A stretch of 64,000 bases of DNA, from the NCBI RefSeq assembly GCF_050113715.1, contig NZ_JBNJQR010000004.1, forward strand, positions 124,001 to 188,000, read 5' to 3'. Below, piece after piece: positions 35,512 to 44,362 of the stretch; position 1 is the first letter of the stretch; each line of letters opens with the position of its first letter. Below the pieces are notes generated by a model that saw only the letters and a list, made by a program, of their open reading frames with translations, was not told where the DNA came from and did no database searches. This DNA comes from Brevibacillus_H ginsengisoli. Lineage in GTDB: Bacteria; Bacillota; Bacilli; Brevibacillales; Brevibacillaceae. The translations under genes and the position numbers were made by a program.

Positions 35512-35916
35512 TTATAATTGTTTGGTGACATCCAGACGATTAATCGCACGTTGCAAAGCATACTCAGCACGACGCTGGTCAAGGTCCGCGTGTTTCTCAC
35601 TCAGACGTTGCTCTGCACGAGCTTTCGCCGCTTTCGCTCGAGCTACATCGATATCTTCTGGAAGCTCAGCACTTTCAGCAAGAATCGTTAATTTCTCGCC
35701 GTGCACTTCCAAGAAGCCACCGCTAACAGCGATTTGCGTCTCTTTGTCGCCTTCAGAGATAATCCGAACTGGCGCAATTTTTAGCGGGGTAACCAGCGGC
35801 ATATGGTTTGGTAAAATACCAACATCTCCATCTACACCGCGTGCAATTACCATTTTAGCTTGACCGCTATAGACAACCCGTTCGGGAGTTACGACTTCAA
35901 CTGTTAACTTGCTCAC
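35512..35916 (-). CDS. atpC: ATP synthase F1 subunit epsilon
   Basis: 134 residues: N-terminal beta-sandwich (VEVVTPERVVYSGQAKMVIARGVDGDVGILPNHMPLVTPL) and C-terminal two-helix hairpin (ARAEQRLSEKHADLDQRRAEYALQRAINRLD). It links the c-ring to gamma and can inhibit ATP hydrolysis. Last gene of the operon, 27 bases after atpD. Confidence 0.97.
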   Translation of the reverse strand: MSKLTVEVVTPERVVYSGQAKMVIARGVDGDVGILPNHMPLVTPLKIAPVRIISEGDKETQIAVSGGFLEVHGEKLTILAESAELPEDIDVARAKAAKARAEQRLSEKHADLDQRRAEYALQRAINRLDVTKQL

Positions 35917-35943
35917 TTACCGTCTCCCCTTTCCAGGGTTGTC

Positions 35944-37353
35944 TTACTTCATTTTGTTTGCTTTTTCTACGGCTTCTTCAATTGTGCCTACATAGAGGAA
36001 AGCAGACTCTGGAAGATCATCGTGTTTACCTTCCAGGATTTCTTTAAAGCTGCGAACTGTTTCTTTAACTGGAACGTATTTACCAGGGAATCCAGTAAAT
36101 TGTTCAGCTACGTGGAATGGTTGGGACAAGAAACGTTGAATGCGGCGTGCGCGAGCAACAGTTTGCTTGTCTTCATCGCTCAACTCGTCCATTCCCAAGA
36201 TCGCGATGATATCTTGCAATTCTTTATAGCGTTGCAAGATTTTTTGTACGCCACGAGCTACCTCGTAGTGTTCTTGACCTACTACATCCGGGCTCAACGC
36301 ACGGGAAGTAGAAGCAAGTGGGTCTACCGCTGGGTAGATACCCAATTCGGAGATACCACGGTCAAGGTTGGTTGTTGCGTCCAAGTGAGCGAATGTTGTA
36401 GCCGGAGCCGGGTCAGTATAGTCGTCCGCCGGTACGTAGATCGCTTGAATGGAAGTAACGGAACCTTTTTTCGTAGAAGTGATACGCTCTTGCAAGCCAC
36501 CCATCTCAGTTGCGAGAGTTGGTTGGTAACCTACCGCAGATGGCATACGTCCGAGAAGAGCTGATACCTCAGAACCTGCTTGTGTAAAGCGGAAAATGTT
36601 ATCGACGAACAGAAGTACGTCGCGGCCTTCTTCATCGCGGAAGAATTCAGCCATTGTCAAACCAGTCAAGGCTACGCGAAGACGAGCACCTGGTGGTTCG
36701 TTCATTTGACCAAATACCATCGCTGTTTTGCTGATAACGCCGGAATCTTTCATTTCATGGTACAAGTCGTTACCTTCACGGGTACGCTCACCTACACCAG
36801 CGAATACGGAGATACCGCCGTGCTCTTGCGCGATGTTGTTGATCAATTCTTGGATCAATACGGTTTTACCTACACCCGCACCACCGAAAAGACCGATCTT
36901 ACCACCTTTTACGTATGGAGCAAGCAAGTCTACTACCTTGATACCTGTTTCCAGGATCTCAGTCGATGTAGCTTGTTCAGAGAATGGTGGAGCTTGACGG
37001 TGAATTGGGTCACGACGAGGAACGTCGCTCATTTCTTGAAGGTCGATTGGTTCACCCAATACGTTGAATACACGACCCAAGGTAACTTCACCGACAGGAA
37101 CAGAGATAGGTGCTCCTGTATCTACAGCATCCATACCACGCACAAGACCATCAGTGGAAGACATCGCAACGGTACGAACGATGTTATCCCCAAGGTGAAC
37201 AGCGGCTTCTACTGTTAAATCGATGTCGCGCTCACCAGAGTTTTGGGCTTTGTACTGAATTTTGATCGCATTATAGATGGCAGGTAATTGGCCACGTTCG
37301 AACTCAACGTCTACTACTGGACCCATTACCGATACCACGCGTCCTTTCGCCAT
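35944..37353 (-). CDS. atpD: ATP synthase F1 subunit beta
   Basis: 469 residues, catalytic subunit. Walker A GGAGVGKTVL near residue 155, the catalytic Glu in GERTREGNDLY, and a DELSDED version of the DELSEED lever. It makes ATP at the alpha/beta interface on the cytoplasmic side of the membrane. Confidence 0.98.
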   Translation of the reverse strand: MAKGRVVSVMGPVVDVEFERGQLPAIYNAIKIQYKAQNSGERDIDLTVEAAVHLGDNIVRTVAMSSTDGLVRGMDAVDTGAPISVPVGEVTLGRVFNVLGEPIDLQEMSDVPRRDPIHRQAPPFSEQATSTEILETGIKVVDLLAPYVKGGKIGLFGGAGVGKTVLIQELINNIAQEHGGISVFAGVGERTREGNDLYHEMKDSGVISKTAMVFGQMNEPPGARLRVALTGLTMAEFFRDEEGRDVLLFVDNIFRFTQAGSEVSALLGRMPSAVGYQPTLATEMGGLQERITSTKKGSVTSIQAIYVPADDYTDPAPATTFAHLDATTNLDRGISELGIYPAVDPLASTSRALSPDVVGQEHYEVARGVQKILQRYKELQDIIAILGMDELSDEDKQTVARARRIQRFLSQPFHVAEQFTGFPGKYVPVKETVRSFKEILEGKHDDLPESAFLYVGTIEEAVEKANKMK

Positions 37354-37448
37354 TTTGCTTCTTCCCTCCTAAAAGCGTACTTGTAAAGCTGATTTGACGA
37401 GATATTACTTATTTATGGAGCAAACTTGTGCTCATTTCCGTTCAACAA

Positions 37449-38306
37449 TTACAGCGCGTTTGCACCGGCAACGATCTCAGAGATCTCCTGGGTAATTGCC
37501 GCTTGACGAGCACGGTTGAAGAACAAAGTATAACGGTCAATCATATCCGAAGCGTTATCTGTTGCACTACCCATCGCTGTCATCTGAGCACCATAGAATG
37601 CTGCTTTGGAATCAAGCAATGCGCTGTAAATCAAAGTCTCAGCATACTTAGGCAAGAGAACAGAAAGTACTTCTTCCGCAGAAGGCTCATACTCATAGTT
37701 GATCTTGCTGTCAGTGCTGTCCACAGATTGCAATGGGAGCAAACGTGTAACTTGAGGTACTTGAGAAATCGCACTTTGGAACTCATTGTAGCAGAGGAAT
37801 AACTCGTCGATTTTTTCATCGGCGAACAGTTTCACTGCTTTGCTCGCAATATTTTTGATATCCGCGAAGGATGGGTTCTCAGGCAATCCCACTACCTCTT
37901 CCATCACTGGGAAGTTACGCTTGGTGAAAAAGTCACGACCTTTACGACCAATGACGAACAAAGCGTATTCATCTTGTGATTTATGGTTTTCACGCACGGT
38001 TTGAACTACTTTACGGATCATGTTTCCGTTATATCCACCAGCGAGACCACGGTCAGAAGTAATCACGATATAGCCAGTCTTCTTCACTGGTCTGGTTTGC
38101 AACATCGGATGCTTCGAAGCAGCAGATCCAGAAGCAATACTTGCGACTACCTCTTGGATCTTCTGTGCAAAAGGACGAGCCGCACCCGCTTTCTCCTGTG
38201 CACGGCGAAGTTTCGCTGCTGCAACCATCTTCATCGCTTTCGTAATTTGACGGGTGTTTTTGATACTTTTAATCCGACGCTTTATCTCACGTGTTCCTTG
38301 AGCCAC
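37449..38306 (-). CDS. atpG: ATP synthase F1 subunit gamma
   Basis: 285 residues, the rotating central stalk. N-terminal helix (IKRRIKSIKNTRQITKAMKMVAAAKLRRAQ) and C-terminal helix (MTAMGSATDNASDMIDRYTLFFNRARQAAITQEISEIVAGA) both match the family, with an alpha/beta domain between. It lies between atpA and atpD. Confidence 0.98.
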   Translation of the reverse strand: MAQGTREIKRRIKSIKNTRQITKAMKMVAAAKLRRAQEKAGAARPFAQKIQEVVASIASGSAASKHPMLQTRPVKKTGYIVITSDRGLAGGYNGNMIRKVVQTVRENHKSQDEYALFVIGRKGRDFFTKRNFPVMEEVVGLPENPSFADIKNIASKAVKLFADEKIDELFLCYNEFQSAISQVPQVTRLLPLQSVDSTDSKINYEYEPSAEEVLSVLLPKYAETLIYSALLDSKAAFYGAQMTAMGSATDNASDMIDRYTLFFNRARQAAITQEISEIVAGANAL

Positions 38307-38380
38307 TCATTTCACCACCTTGGGGATGCGTACCGAATAAAAGGGTCCGGTACGCAAAAGATGTCAATTATGCGGGAAGA

Positions 38381-39892
38381 TTAGCGGCTTACAGCGAAGC
38401 CTTTTTTGAATTCTTCAATTGCCGCACCCAATTCTTTTTCATCCGGCAAGTCTTTGGTTGTACGAATATGTTCGAACAGTTGTGGCTTGTTGGAGTCAAT
38501 GAAAGCGAGCAGTTCTTTTTCGAAACGGCGTACATCTTCCACTGGAATTTCATCGATGAAGCCTTTAGTCGCTGCAAAGATGGAGATAACTTGTTTCTCA
38601 ACAGCCATTGGTTCGTATTGACCTTGTTTCAGGATTTCAACTACGCGCTCACCACGAGTCAATCGAGCTTGTGTCGCTTTATCCAAGTCAGAACCGAACT
38701 GAGCAAATGCAGCCAATTCACGATATTGTGCAAGGTCAAGACGGAGTGGACCGGCAACCTTTTTCATCGCTTTGATTTGAGCAGAACCACCTACGCGGGA
38801 TACGGAGATACCTGCGTTGATCGCTGGACGTTGACCTGCGTTGAAGAGGTCTGTCTCAAGGAAGATCTGACCATCTGTGATGGAGATAACGTTGGTTGGG
38901 ATGTAAGCAGATACGTCAGAACCTTGTGTTTCGATGAAAGGAAGAGCAGTCAAGGAACCGCCGCCCAAATCATCGGAAAGCTTCGCCGCACGCTCCAACA
39001 AACGGGAGTGCAAGTAGAATACGTCACCAGGATATGCCTCACGACCTGGAGGACGACGGAGCAAAAGAGAAAGCTCACGGTAAGCAGCCGCTTGTTTGGA
39101 CAAGTCATCATATACGCAAAGAACGTGTCCGCCTTTGAACATGAAGTACTCACCCATCGCAACACCAGCATATGGTGCCAAGAAGAGAAGTGGAGCTGGA
39201 TCAGATGCTGTCGCAGAGACGATAATGGTGTAATCCAATGCACCGTGTTTGCGAAGAGTTTCTACTACTCCTGCTACAGTGGATTGTTTTTGACCAATTG
39301 CTACGTAGATACAAACCATGTTTTTACCTTTTTGGTTGATGATTGCATCCAGCGCAACAGCTGTTTTACCTGTTTGACGGTCACCGATGATTAACTCACG
39401 TTGACCACGACCGATTGGAACCATGGAGTCGATTGCTTTGATACCTGTTTGAAGCGGCTCATGAACGGATTTACGAGCCATAACGCCTGGAGCGTTGTTT
39501 TCAACAGGGCGGAATTCAGTTGTGTTAATTGGGCCTAAGCCGTCAATTGGTTGTCCAAGAGGGTTTACAACACGACCAAGTAGTGCTTCCCCTACTGGAA
39601 CTTCCATGATGCGACCTGTACGTTTAACAGTGTCGCCTTCTTTGATCTCGCGGAACGGTCCAAGGATAACCACACCCACGTTATCTTCTTCCAAGTTAAG
39701 TACCATACCCATTACGCCGTTTTGGAACTCAAGAAGCTCCCCAGCCATGGCATTTTCTAAGCCGTGTACACGTGCGATACCGTCACCGACCGTGATAACT
39801 GTACCTACGTCTACTACTTCGATTTCAGCTTTATAATTAGCGATCCGCTCTTTCAAGAGGGAGCTAATTTCTTCAGGTCTAATTGCACTCAC
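38381..39892 (-). CDS. atpA: ATP synthase F1 subunit alpha
   Basis: 503 residues. Walker A GDRQTGKTAVALD near residue 170, the N-terminal beta-barrel, and the signature PAINAGISVSRVGGSAQ. It holds the non-catalytic nucleotide sites and contacts delta. Standard length. Confidence 0.98.
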   Translation of the reverse strand: MSAIRPEEISSLLKERIANYKAEIEVVDVGTVITVGDGIARVHGLENAMAGELLEFQNGVMGMVLNLEEDNVGVVILGPFREIKEGDTVKRTGRIMEVPVGEALLGRVVNPLGQPIDGLGPINTTEFRPVENNAPGVMARKSVHEPLQTGIKAIDSMVPIGRGQRELIIGDRQTGKTAVALDAIINQKGKNMVCIYVAIGQKQSTVAGVVETLRKHGALDYTIIVSATASDPAPLLFLAPYAGVAMGEYFMFKGGHVLCVYDDLSKQAAAYRELSLLLRRPPGREAYPGDVFYLHSRLLERAAKLSDDLGGGSLTALPFIETQGSDVSAYIPTNVISITDGQIFLETDLFNAGQRPAINAGISVSRVGGSAQIKAMKKVAGPLRLDLAQYRELAAFAQFGSDLDKATQARLTRGERVVEILKQGQYEPMAVEKQVISIFAATKGFIDEIPVEDVRRFEKELLAFIDSNKPQLFEHIRTTKDLPDEKELGAAIEEFKKGFAVSR

Positions 39893-39923
39893 TTAAAAAT
39901 TCACCCCATTCATCCAAACGTCG

Positions 39924-40448
39924 TTATAGTTGATGCGCGAAGTGTTCCAATTTACTTTTGATGCTACCATCGTACAGACGGTCTCCGATTTTCACCACAA
40001 CCCCGCCCATAATGGCAGGATCAACTACTGCTTGGATTCGGATCGTCTTATTCAACAACTTCCCGAATCTATCCGCCAATTCTGTTGCTTCTTCTTGTGT
40101 AAGTGGCTTCGCAGTGGTTACCGTTGCGTCGGCAATTCCACGTTCTTCATTCGCGACCGCTACATAGGAAGCAAGAATTTCAGTCAGGTTAGACTCGCGT
40201 CCGTTATCAATCAATACACCGATAAAGTTCATTGTCTCTACAGCAAATTGGCTTCCGAAAACATCTTTCAATAGCCCTTTCTTCGCTTCTGAGTCAATAT
40301 GTGGGTGCATGAGAATTTTGGTAAGCTCAGCGTTTTGGTTAACAGCTTCAACGAAAGTTTTCAGTTCCGTCTCAATTTGATCGATTAGCCCACGCTCTTT
40401 AGCAACTTCAAACAGCGCGCGAGCATAGCGCTTGGCTACCCCGCTCAT
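39924..40448 (-). CDS. atpH: ATP synthase F1 subunit delta
   Basis: 174 residues, the upper link between the b-stalk and alpha. The N-terminal six-helix domain (VAKRYARALFEVAKERGL) and the C-terminal VDPAIMGGVVVKIGDRLYDGSIKSKL match the family. The ATG overlaps the atpF stop. Confidence 0.97.
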   Translation of the reverse strand: MSGVAKRYARALFEVAKERGLIDQIETELKTFVEAVNQNAELTKILMHPHIDSEAKKGLLKDVFGSQFAVETMNFIGVLIDNGRESNLTEILASYVAVANEERGIADATVTTAKPLTQEEATELADRFGKLLNKTIRIQAVVDPAIMGGVVVKIGDRLYDGSIKSKLEHFAHQL

Positions 40449-40957
40449 AGGCGATCTCCCACTTGTTTCAGGAATTGGTCAACACTTGCTTTTTGAGCAG
40501 TTTCATCCAATTCTTTCTCGATAATTTTGGAAGCGAGCATTACAGAAAGGCCAGCCATTTGGTCGCGCAATTCTGCTTTTGCTTTTTCTACTTCACGAGC
40601 TAATTCAGCAGAGGCATCTGCTTTTAAACGTTCGTTCGTAGCTTTCGCTTCTTCAATAATACGAGCGGATTCATCATTAGCTTGTTTGCTTACACGATCA
40701 AGGATCGATTTAGCTTCTACACGAGCTTCATCGAGGATTCGGCGTTGCTCAGCGAGAAGTGCTTCCGCTTCTTGACGATTGCGTTCAGCGGTACTGATTT
40801 CATTTTCAATATGCTGACGACGTTTTTCCATAACCGCCATCGCAGGCTTCATAGCAAATTTGCTCACCAAAGCCAGCAAGATTAGGAACATCAATAATTG
40901 GATAAGCATTGTGCCGTACTCGAGGCTAACAGCTCCTAAGTCAAACATTCTATTCAC
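40445..40957 (-). CDS. atpF: ATP synthase Fo subunit b
   Basis: 170 residues: one N-terminal membrane helix (about 16-33) and a long, highly charged coiled coil that forms the peripheral stalk. It overlaps atpH by four bases. Confidence 0.97.
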   Translation of the reverse strand: MNRMFDLGAVSLEYGTMLIQLLMFLILLALVSKFAMKPAMAVMEKRRQHIENEISTAERNRQEAEALLAEQRRILDEARVEAKSILDRVSKQANDESARIIEEAKATNERLKADASAELAREVEKAKAELRDQMAGLSVMLASKIIEKELDETAQKASVDQFLKQVGDRL

Positions 40958-41059
40958 TCCTTCCTGGCTCTCAGGAAATTCCTAAGTTAAACGTTCACAT
41001 AAGAGAGGCGAAGGTCTGACCCTCGCCACTTCCCGTTCAAACTGTTATTGATTCATGAA

Positions 41060-41275
41060 TTATTTGTTCATGAACACGAAGCCCATCGCAACCGCGATGA
41101 TTGGAACCGCCTCTACAAGACCAAGACCCAAGAACATAAGACCCATCAAAGATCCACGAGCTTCAGGTTGACGAGCTGTGCCTTCGATTGTGCGGCTAAC
41201 TACAAGACCGTTACCAATACCTGCTCCAACAGCAGCGAGACCAAACATGATACCTGCAGCAACTAAACCATTCAT
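41060..41275 (-). CDS. atpE: ATP synthase Fo subunit c
   Basis: 71 residues, a two-helix hairpin. The polar loop ARQPE and the ion-binding Glu in GLGLVEAVPIIAV are seen; the residues around it are those of proton-type rather than sodium-type rings. The N-terminal helix carries the GxGxGxG-like GAGIGNG packing motif. Confidence 0.97.
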   Translation of the reverse strand: MNGLVAAGIMFGLAAVGAGIGNGLVVSRTIEGTARQPEARGSLMGLMFLGLGLVEAVPIIAVAMGFVFMNK

Positions 41276-41330
41276 TACAAAATACCTCCCAGATTAAATG
41301 TTTTTTGTCGAACAGAGTGTTATACGATTA

Positions 41331-42137
41331 TTAGTGTTCGTCGTTCACTTTTTGTGAGATGTACACCATCGTTAATGTTGTAAAGATATACGCTTGTACG
41401 GCACCAACGAATACGGAATATCCGAGCCAGATTGGCAAAGCGATCACAGCAGCACCAGCAGAAAGAAGCACTCCGATCAAAACCTCACCAGCAAAGATGT
41501 TACCGAATAGACGCAAAGGCATCGTGAGCGGTTTAATGATGAACTCTTCCATCGCATGTAACAAGAACATGAGCGGATTCGGTTCAAAGTAATGCTTGAT
41601 GTACTTGCCCACACCATTCTTCTTGATGCTTAGGAAATGAGCATATAACAGTACCATCAGGGCAAGAGAGAAGGTTACGCTCGGTGCTGCAGTTGGAGAT
41701 TTCCAATAGGCAACAGGCAAGCCATGTTCACTCTTCAACTCTTCTACCACCAACTCATGCTTTTGTTGAGTCAATTGATCATTGCCTGAAAGCGTCAACA
41801 TTTGCATGAAACGTGGACTAATTTCATCTTTGTACACAACGTTCACATTAAACAACAGACCAAGTTGGTTACCGATGAAAATGTAGAGGAACAGCGTTAA
41901 TCCGAGTGTTACGAACTTGGCAGATATCTTCTTCTCCATGAATCCGCCTGCAATACCTGCAATGAATTCGACTACCCATTCAAGAAAGTTCTGCGCACCC
42001 CCTGGAACTCCCGCGGTCAACTTCCGGGTCAAACCAAGAATCAGCAAAAACACGATGATGGATGTTACCACAATCATGAGCATGGTTGGAATGTCGAATA
42101 CCATCCCTAGCCACTCAAAACGCGGCGATAAATGCAT
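41331..42137 (-). CDS. atpB: ATP synthase Fo subunit a
   Basis: 268 residues, about five to six membrane helices, forming the proton half-channels. The essential Arg is in PLRLFGNIFAGE, and the last helix (GAVQAYIFTTLTMVYI) carries the conserved Gln. It has an insert of roughly 40 polar residues at about 100-135 (ISPRFMQMLTLSGNDQLTQQ), between the early helices. Confidence 0.97.
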   Translation of the reverse strand: MHLSPRFEWLGMVFDIPTMLMIVVTSIIVFLLILGLTRKLTAGVPGGAQNFLEWVVEFIAGIAGGFMEKKISAKFVTLGLTLFLYIFIGNQLGLLFNVNVVYKDEISPRFMQMLTLSGNDQLTQQKHELVVEELKSEHGLPVAYWKSPTAAPSVTFSLALMVLLYAHFLSIKKNGVGKYIKHYFEPNPLMFLLHAMEEFIIKPLTMPLRLFGNIFAGEVLIGVLLSAGAAVIALPIWLGYSVFVGAVQAYIFTTLTMVYISQKVNDEH

Positions 42138-42205
42138 GTATTTTCACCCCTTTCTTTTGTCGAAGATGTTTGTACCAAAAACAATAAAGAAGGACATTAC
42201 TTCAT

Positions 42206-42574
42206 CTATTTTAAGGAGCGATAAACAAAGGGAAGGCTAATAATTTGAACGAGGAAAAAACCAATTAGTTCACCAGAGATAATAAACAGATCAGGATAGC
42301 GAATGGTTAGATAGACCGCAAACGCAACCGTTATCAGACGCTGGAGCATAGCGGTGCCTTTCGGACGTAACGAGGGATTCTCTGCTACTTGCCCTACTCG
42401 CCATGTCTTCGAAACTAAGACGGCTCCGTTGATCAAACTAACTCCCATGCCTACAAGCAAGCTCTGCAAAAACAGTCGTTCACTAGGCAACAGTGCCCAG
42501 AGTATCGCAACAATACTCACACAATAAAAAGCATAAGCAAACGTCTTACGCATGGCTGTGATAAAGTTCTGCAT
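42206..42574 (-). CDS. atpI: ATP synthase-associated protein AtpI
   Basis: 122 residues, four membrane helices. AtpI-type proteins help assemble the c-ring or transport Mg2+, though the role is debated. The frame extends to 42667, but the ATG at 42574 has GGGAGA six bases upstream. It lies between atpZ and atpB, as in bacilli. Confidence 0.88.
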   Translation of the reverse strand: MQNFITAMRKTFAYAFYCVSIVAILWALLPSERLFLQSLLVGMGVSLINGAVLVSKTWRVGQVAENPSLRPKGTAMLQRLITVAFAVYLTIRYPDLFIISGELIGFFLVQIISLPFVYRSLK

Positions 42575-42585
42575 GTCAAATCTCC

Positions 42586-42795
42586 CTATAAATAGGAACG
42601 TACCAAGCGATATACACTGTATACTCCTATTCCTAATCCAGTAAACAACCCAAGCATCATGAGCCATGGATCACTATGTAACAAACCGTCAAGATATCTC
42701 CCTAACCACACACCTGCAATACAGCATACCGCAAGATCAACACCGATTAAACTGACAAAAATAATCGCTTGCCAGGGATTATCCAGTTTAGCCAT
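42586..42795 (-). CDS. atpZ: AtpZ/AtpI-family small membrane protein
   Basis: 69 residues with two membrane helices; GVWLGRYLDGLLHSDPWLMMLGLFTGLGIGVYSVYRLV is the AtpZ (F0F1-ATPase_gca1) signature. Known: AtpZ can act with AtpI as a Mg2+/Ca2+ channel for the synthase. The ATG at 42795 has AAGGAGGG upstream; the longer frame to 42834 has none. First gene of the operon. Confidence 0.85.
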   Translation of the reverse strand: MAKLDNPWQAIIFVSLIGVDLAVCCIAGVWLGRYLDGLLHSDPWLMMLGLFTGLGIGVYSVYRLVRSYL

Positions 42796-42901
42796 TCTGA
42801 CACCCTCCTTATTCGATGACAAAACTTCGTTCATCAGCGGTATTCAACTCTGGTGAAACTAGCCGTTTAACAGTGGCTACCAAGCGAATGACACAAAAGG
42901 A

Positions 42902-42928
42902 GAGGGCGTGAACTTGCCTCATGCCCTC
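42902..42928 (-). other. 5'-end hairpin of the atp mRNA
   Basis: GAGGGC (42923-42928) and GCCCTC (42902-42907) pair around a 15-base loop, followed by TCCTTTT. It begins at about the predicted transcription start, so it may protect the mRNA or act as a weak attenuator. Confidence 0.5.
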
Positions 42929-42932
42929 ATCC

Positions 42933-42962
42933 ATATTAACGAAAATTTATTAGATTTGTCAA
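42933..42962 (-). promoter_or_regulatory. Candidate sigma-A promoter of the atp operon
   Basis: A perfect TTGACA (42957-42962), 18 bases, then TAATAT (42933-42938). It is about 140 bases before atpZ. Confidence 0.65.
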
Positions 42963-43000
42963 CTTTTCTGATCGTTCAGCCACAATCGTTCACAAACTTA

Positions 43001-44191
43001 TCACATTTTTTCAATGATGGTCGCAACCCCTTGACCTCCGCCAATACAAAGTGTTGCTAAACCATATCTTACCCCTTCTCGCTTCTGTAATTCATGAACA
43101 AGTGTGACCAATATCCTTGCGCCGCTCGCTCCAATCGGATGACCAAGGGCAATAGCGCCTCCGTTGACGTTCAATTTTTCCGGATGAAAGCCCAATTCTT
43201 TTCCGACTGCCAAGGATTGAGCCGCAAACGCTTCATTCCCTTCAATCAGATCGATGTCATCAATCGTAATGGCCGCTTTCTCCAAAGCCTTCCGTGTTGC
43301 CGGCACTGGACCGATTCCCATGATTTTGGGGTCTACGCCAGCACTTGCATTCGCGACGATACGCGCTAAAGGCTTCAGCCCCAATTCATTGGCTTTCTCA
43401 AGTGACATAATCAATAGAGCGGCAGCTCCGTCATTAATACCCGATGCATTGCCTGCTGTGACACTTCCGTCTTTCTTGAATGCTGGACGAAGTTTACCCA
43501 GTGCTTCGGTGGTTACCCCGGCACGAGGAAATTCATCTACTGCGAATTGAAGGGATTCACCTTTTTTCTGCGGGATCGTTACTGGAACAATCTCATCGTT
43601 AAATCGGCCTTCTTGAATAGCCTTAACTGCTTTGGCTTGACTCCAAGCAGAGAATTCATCCTGCTCTTCCCGTGTCAATTCATAATGTTCACACAAATTT
43701 TCGGCTGTAATTCCCATGTGGTAGTCATTGAAAGCGCACCATAACCCATCGCGGATCATGGAATCAACCACTTTGTGATCTCCCATTCGATAGCCGTTGC
43801 GCGCTCCTTCCAGAAGATAAGGAGCTTGACTCATATTCTCCATCCCGCCAGCGAGAATGATTTCCGCATCTCCTGCCACAATCGCTTGGGTAGCTAAATG
43901 AACAGCTTTCAAACCAGAGCCACAAACCTTGTTAATCGTCATCGCTGGAACTTCCTGACCAATTCCTGCTTCGATGGCCGCCTGTCTTGCCGGATTCTGT
44001 CCGAGTCCCGCCTGCAGTACATTTCCCAGAATCACTTCATTCACCAGCGATTTATCTACTCCAGCCTTGCTCAAAGCCGCGTCACACACAACCGCACCCA
44101 GTTTGGGAGCACTGATTCCTGCTAAGCTTCCTTGGAAAGATCCAATTGCAGTACGAACAGCGCTGACGATGACCACTTCTTTGTGACTCAT
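43001..44191 (-). CDS. thlA: Acetyl-CoA C-acetyltransferase (thiolase)
   Basis: 396 residues. It condenses two acetyl-CoA to acetoacetyl-CoA or the reverse. Catalytic residues are seen: nucleophile Cys in NKVCGSGLKAVH near residue 90, the NEAFAAQ motif, His in GGAIALGHPIGASGA, and the second Cys in LATLCIGGGQG. The ATG at 44191, with GAGGAGTG upstream, is preferred to 44230. It stands alone, with no beta-oxidation or PHB genes beside it, so its pathway is open. A long-chain thiolase (FadA) is less likely given the short insert region. Confidence 0.92.
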   Translation of the reverse strand: MSHKEVVIVSAVRTAIGSFQGSLAGISAPKLGAVVCDAALSKAGVDKSLVNEVILGNVLQAGLGQNPARQAAIEAGIGQEVPAMTINKVCGSGLKAVHLATQAIVAGDAEIILAGGMENMSQAPYLLEGARNGYRMGDHKVVDSMIRDGLWCAFNDYHMGITAENLCEHYELTREEQDEFSAWSQAKAVKAIQEGRFNDEIVPVTIPQKKGESLQFAVDEFPRAGVTTEALGKLRPAFKKDGSVTAGNASGINDGAAALLIMSLEKANELGLKPLARIVANASAGVDPKIMGIGPVPATRKALEKAAITIDDIDLIEGNEAFAAQSLAVGKELGFHPEKLNVNGGAIALGHPIGASGARILVTLVHELQKREGVRYGLATLCIGGGQGVATIIEKM

Positions 44192-44309
44192 TGATTTCAC
44201 TCCTCGGATAATTTTGAATAGATACAACATTCAATTCTCTTTACACTTAAATTATTCCTCCTTAATTTGTACACATAAGAAATGATTCGATGAGCGTTTG
44301 AAGCTCACA

Positions 44310-44346
44310 CAAAAAAGCATCTTCCCTTTGCGCTCGGGAAGATGCT
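44310..44346 (-). terminator. Terminator after the SLH-glycosidase gene
   Basis: AGCATCTTCC and GGAAGATGCT form a perfect 10-bp stem (44317-44346), followed by TTTTTTGTG on the minus strand. Confidence 0.85.
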
Positions 44347-44362
44347 CTCTTCATTTCACTTA

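Noticed and set aside
38291..39394. Plus-strand 367-codon frame
   Set aside because: Antisense to atpA, which is a clear full-length gene; composition is typical of a shadow frame.
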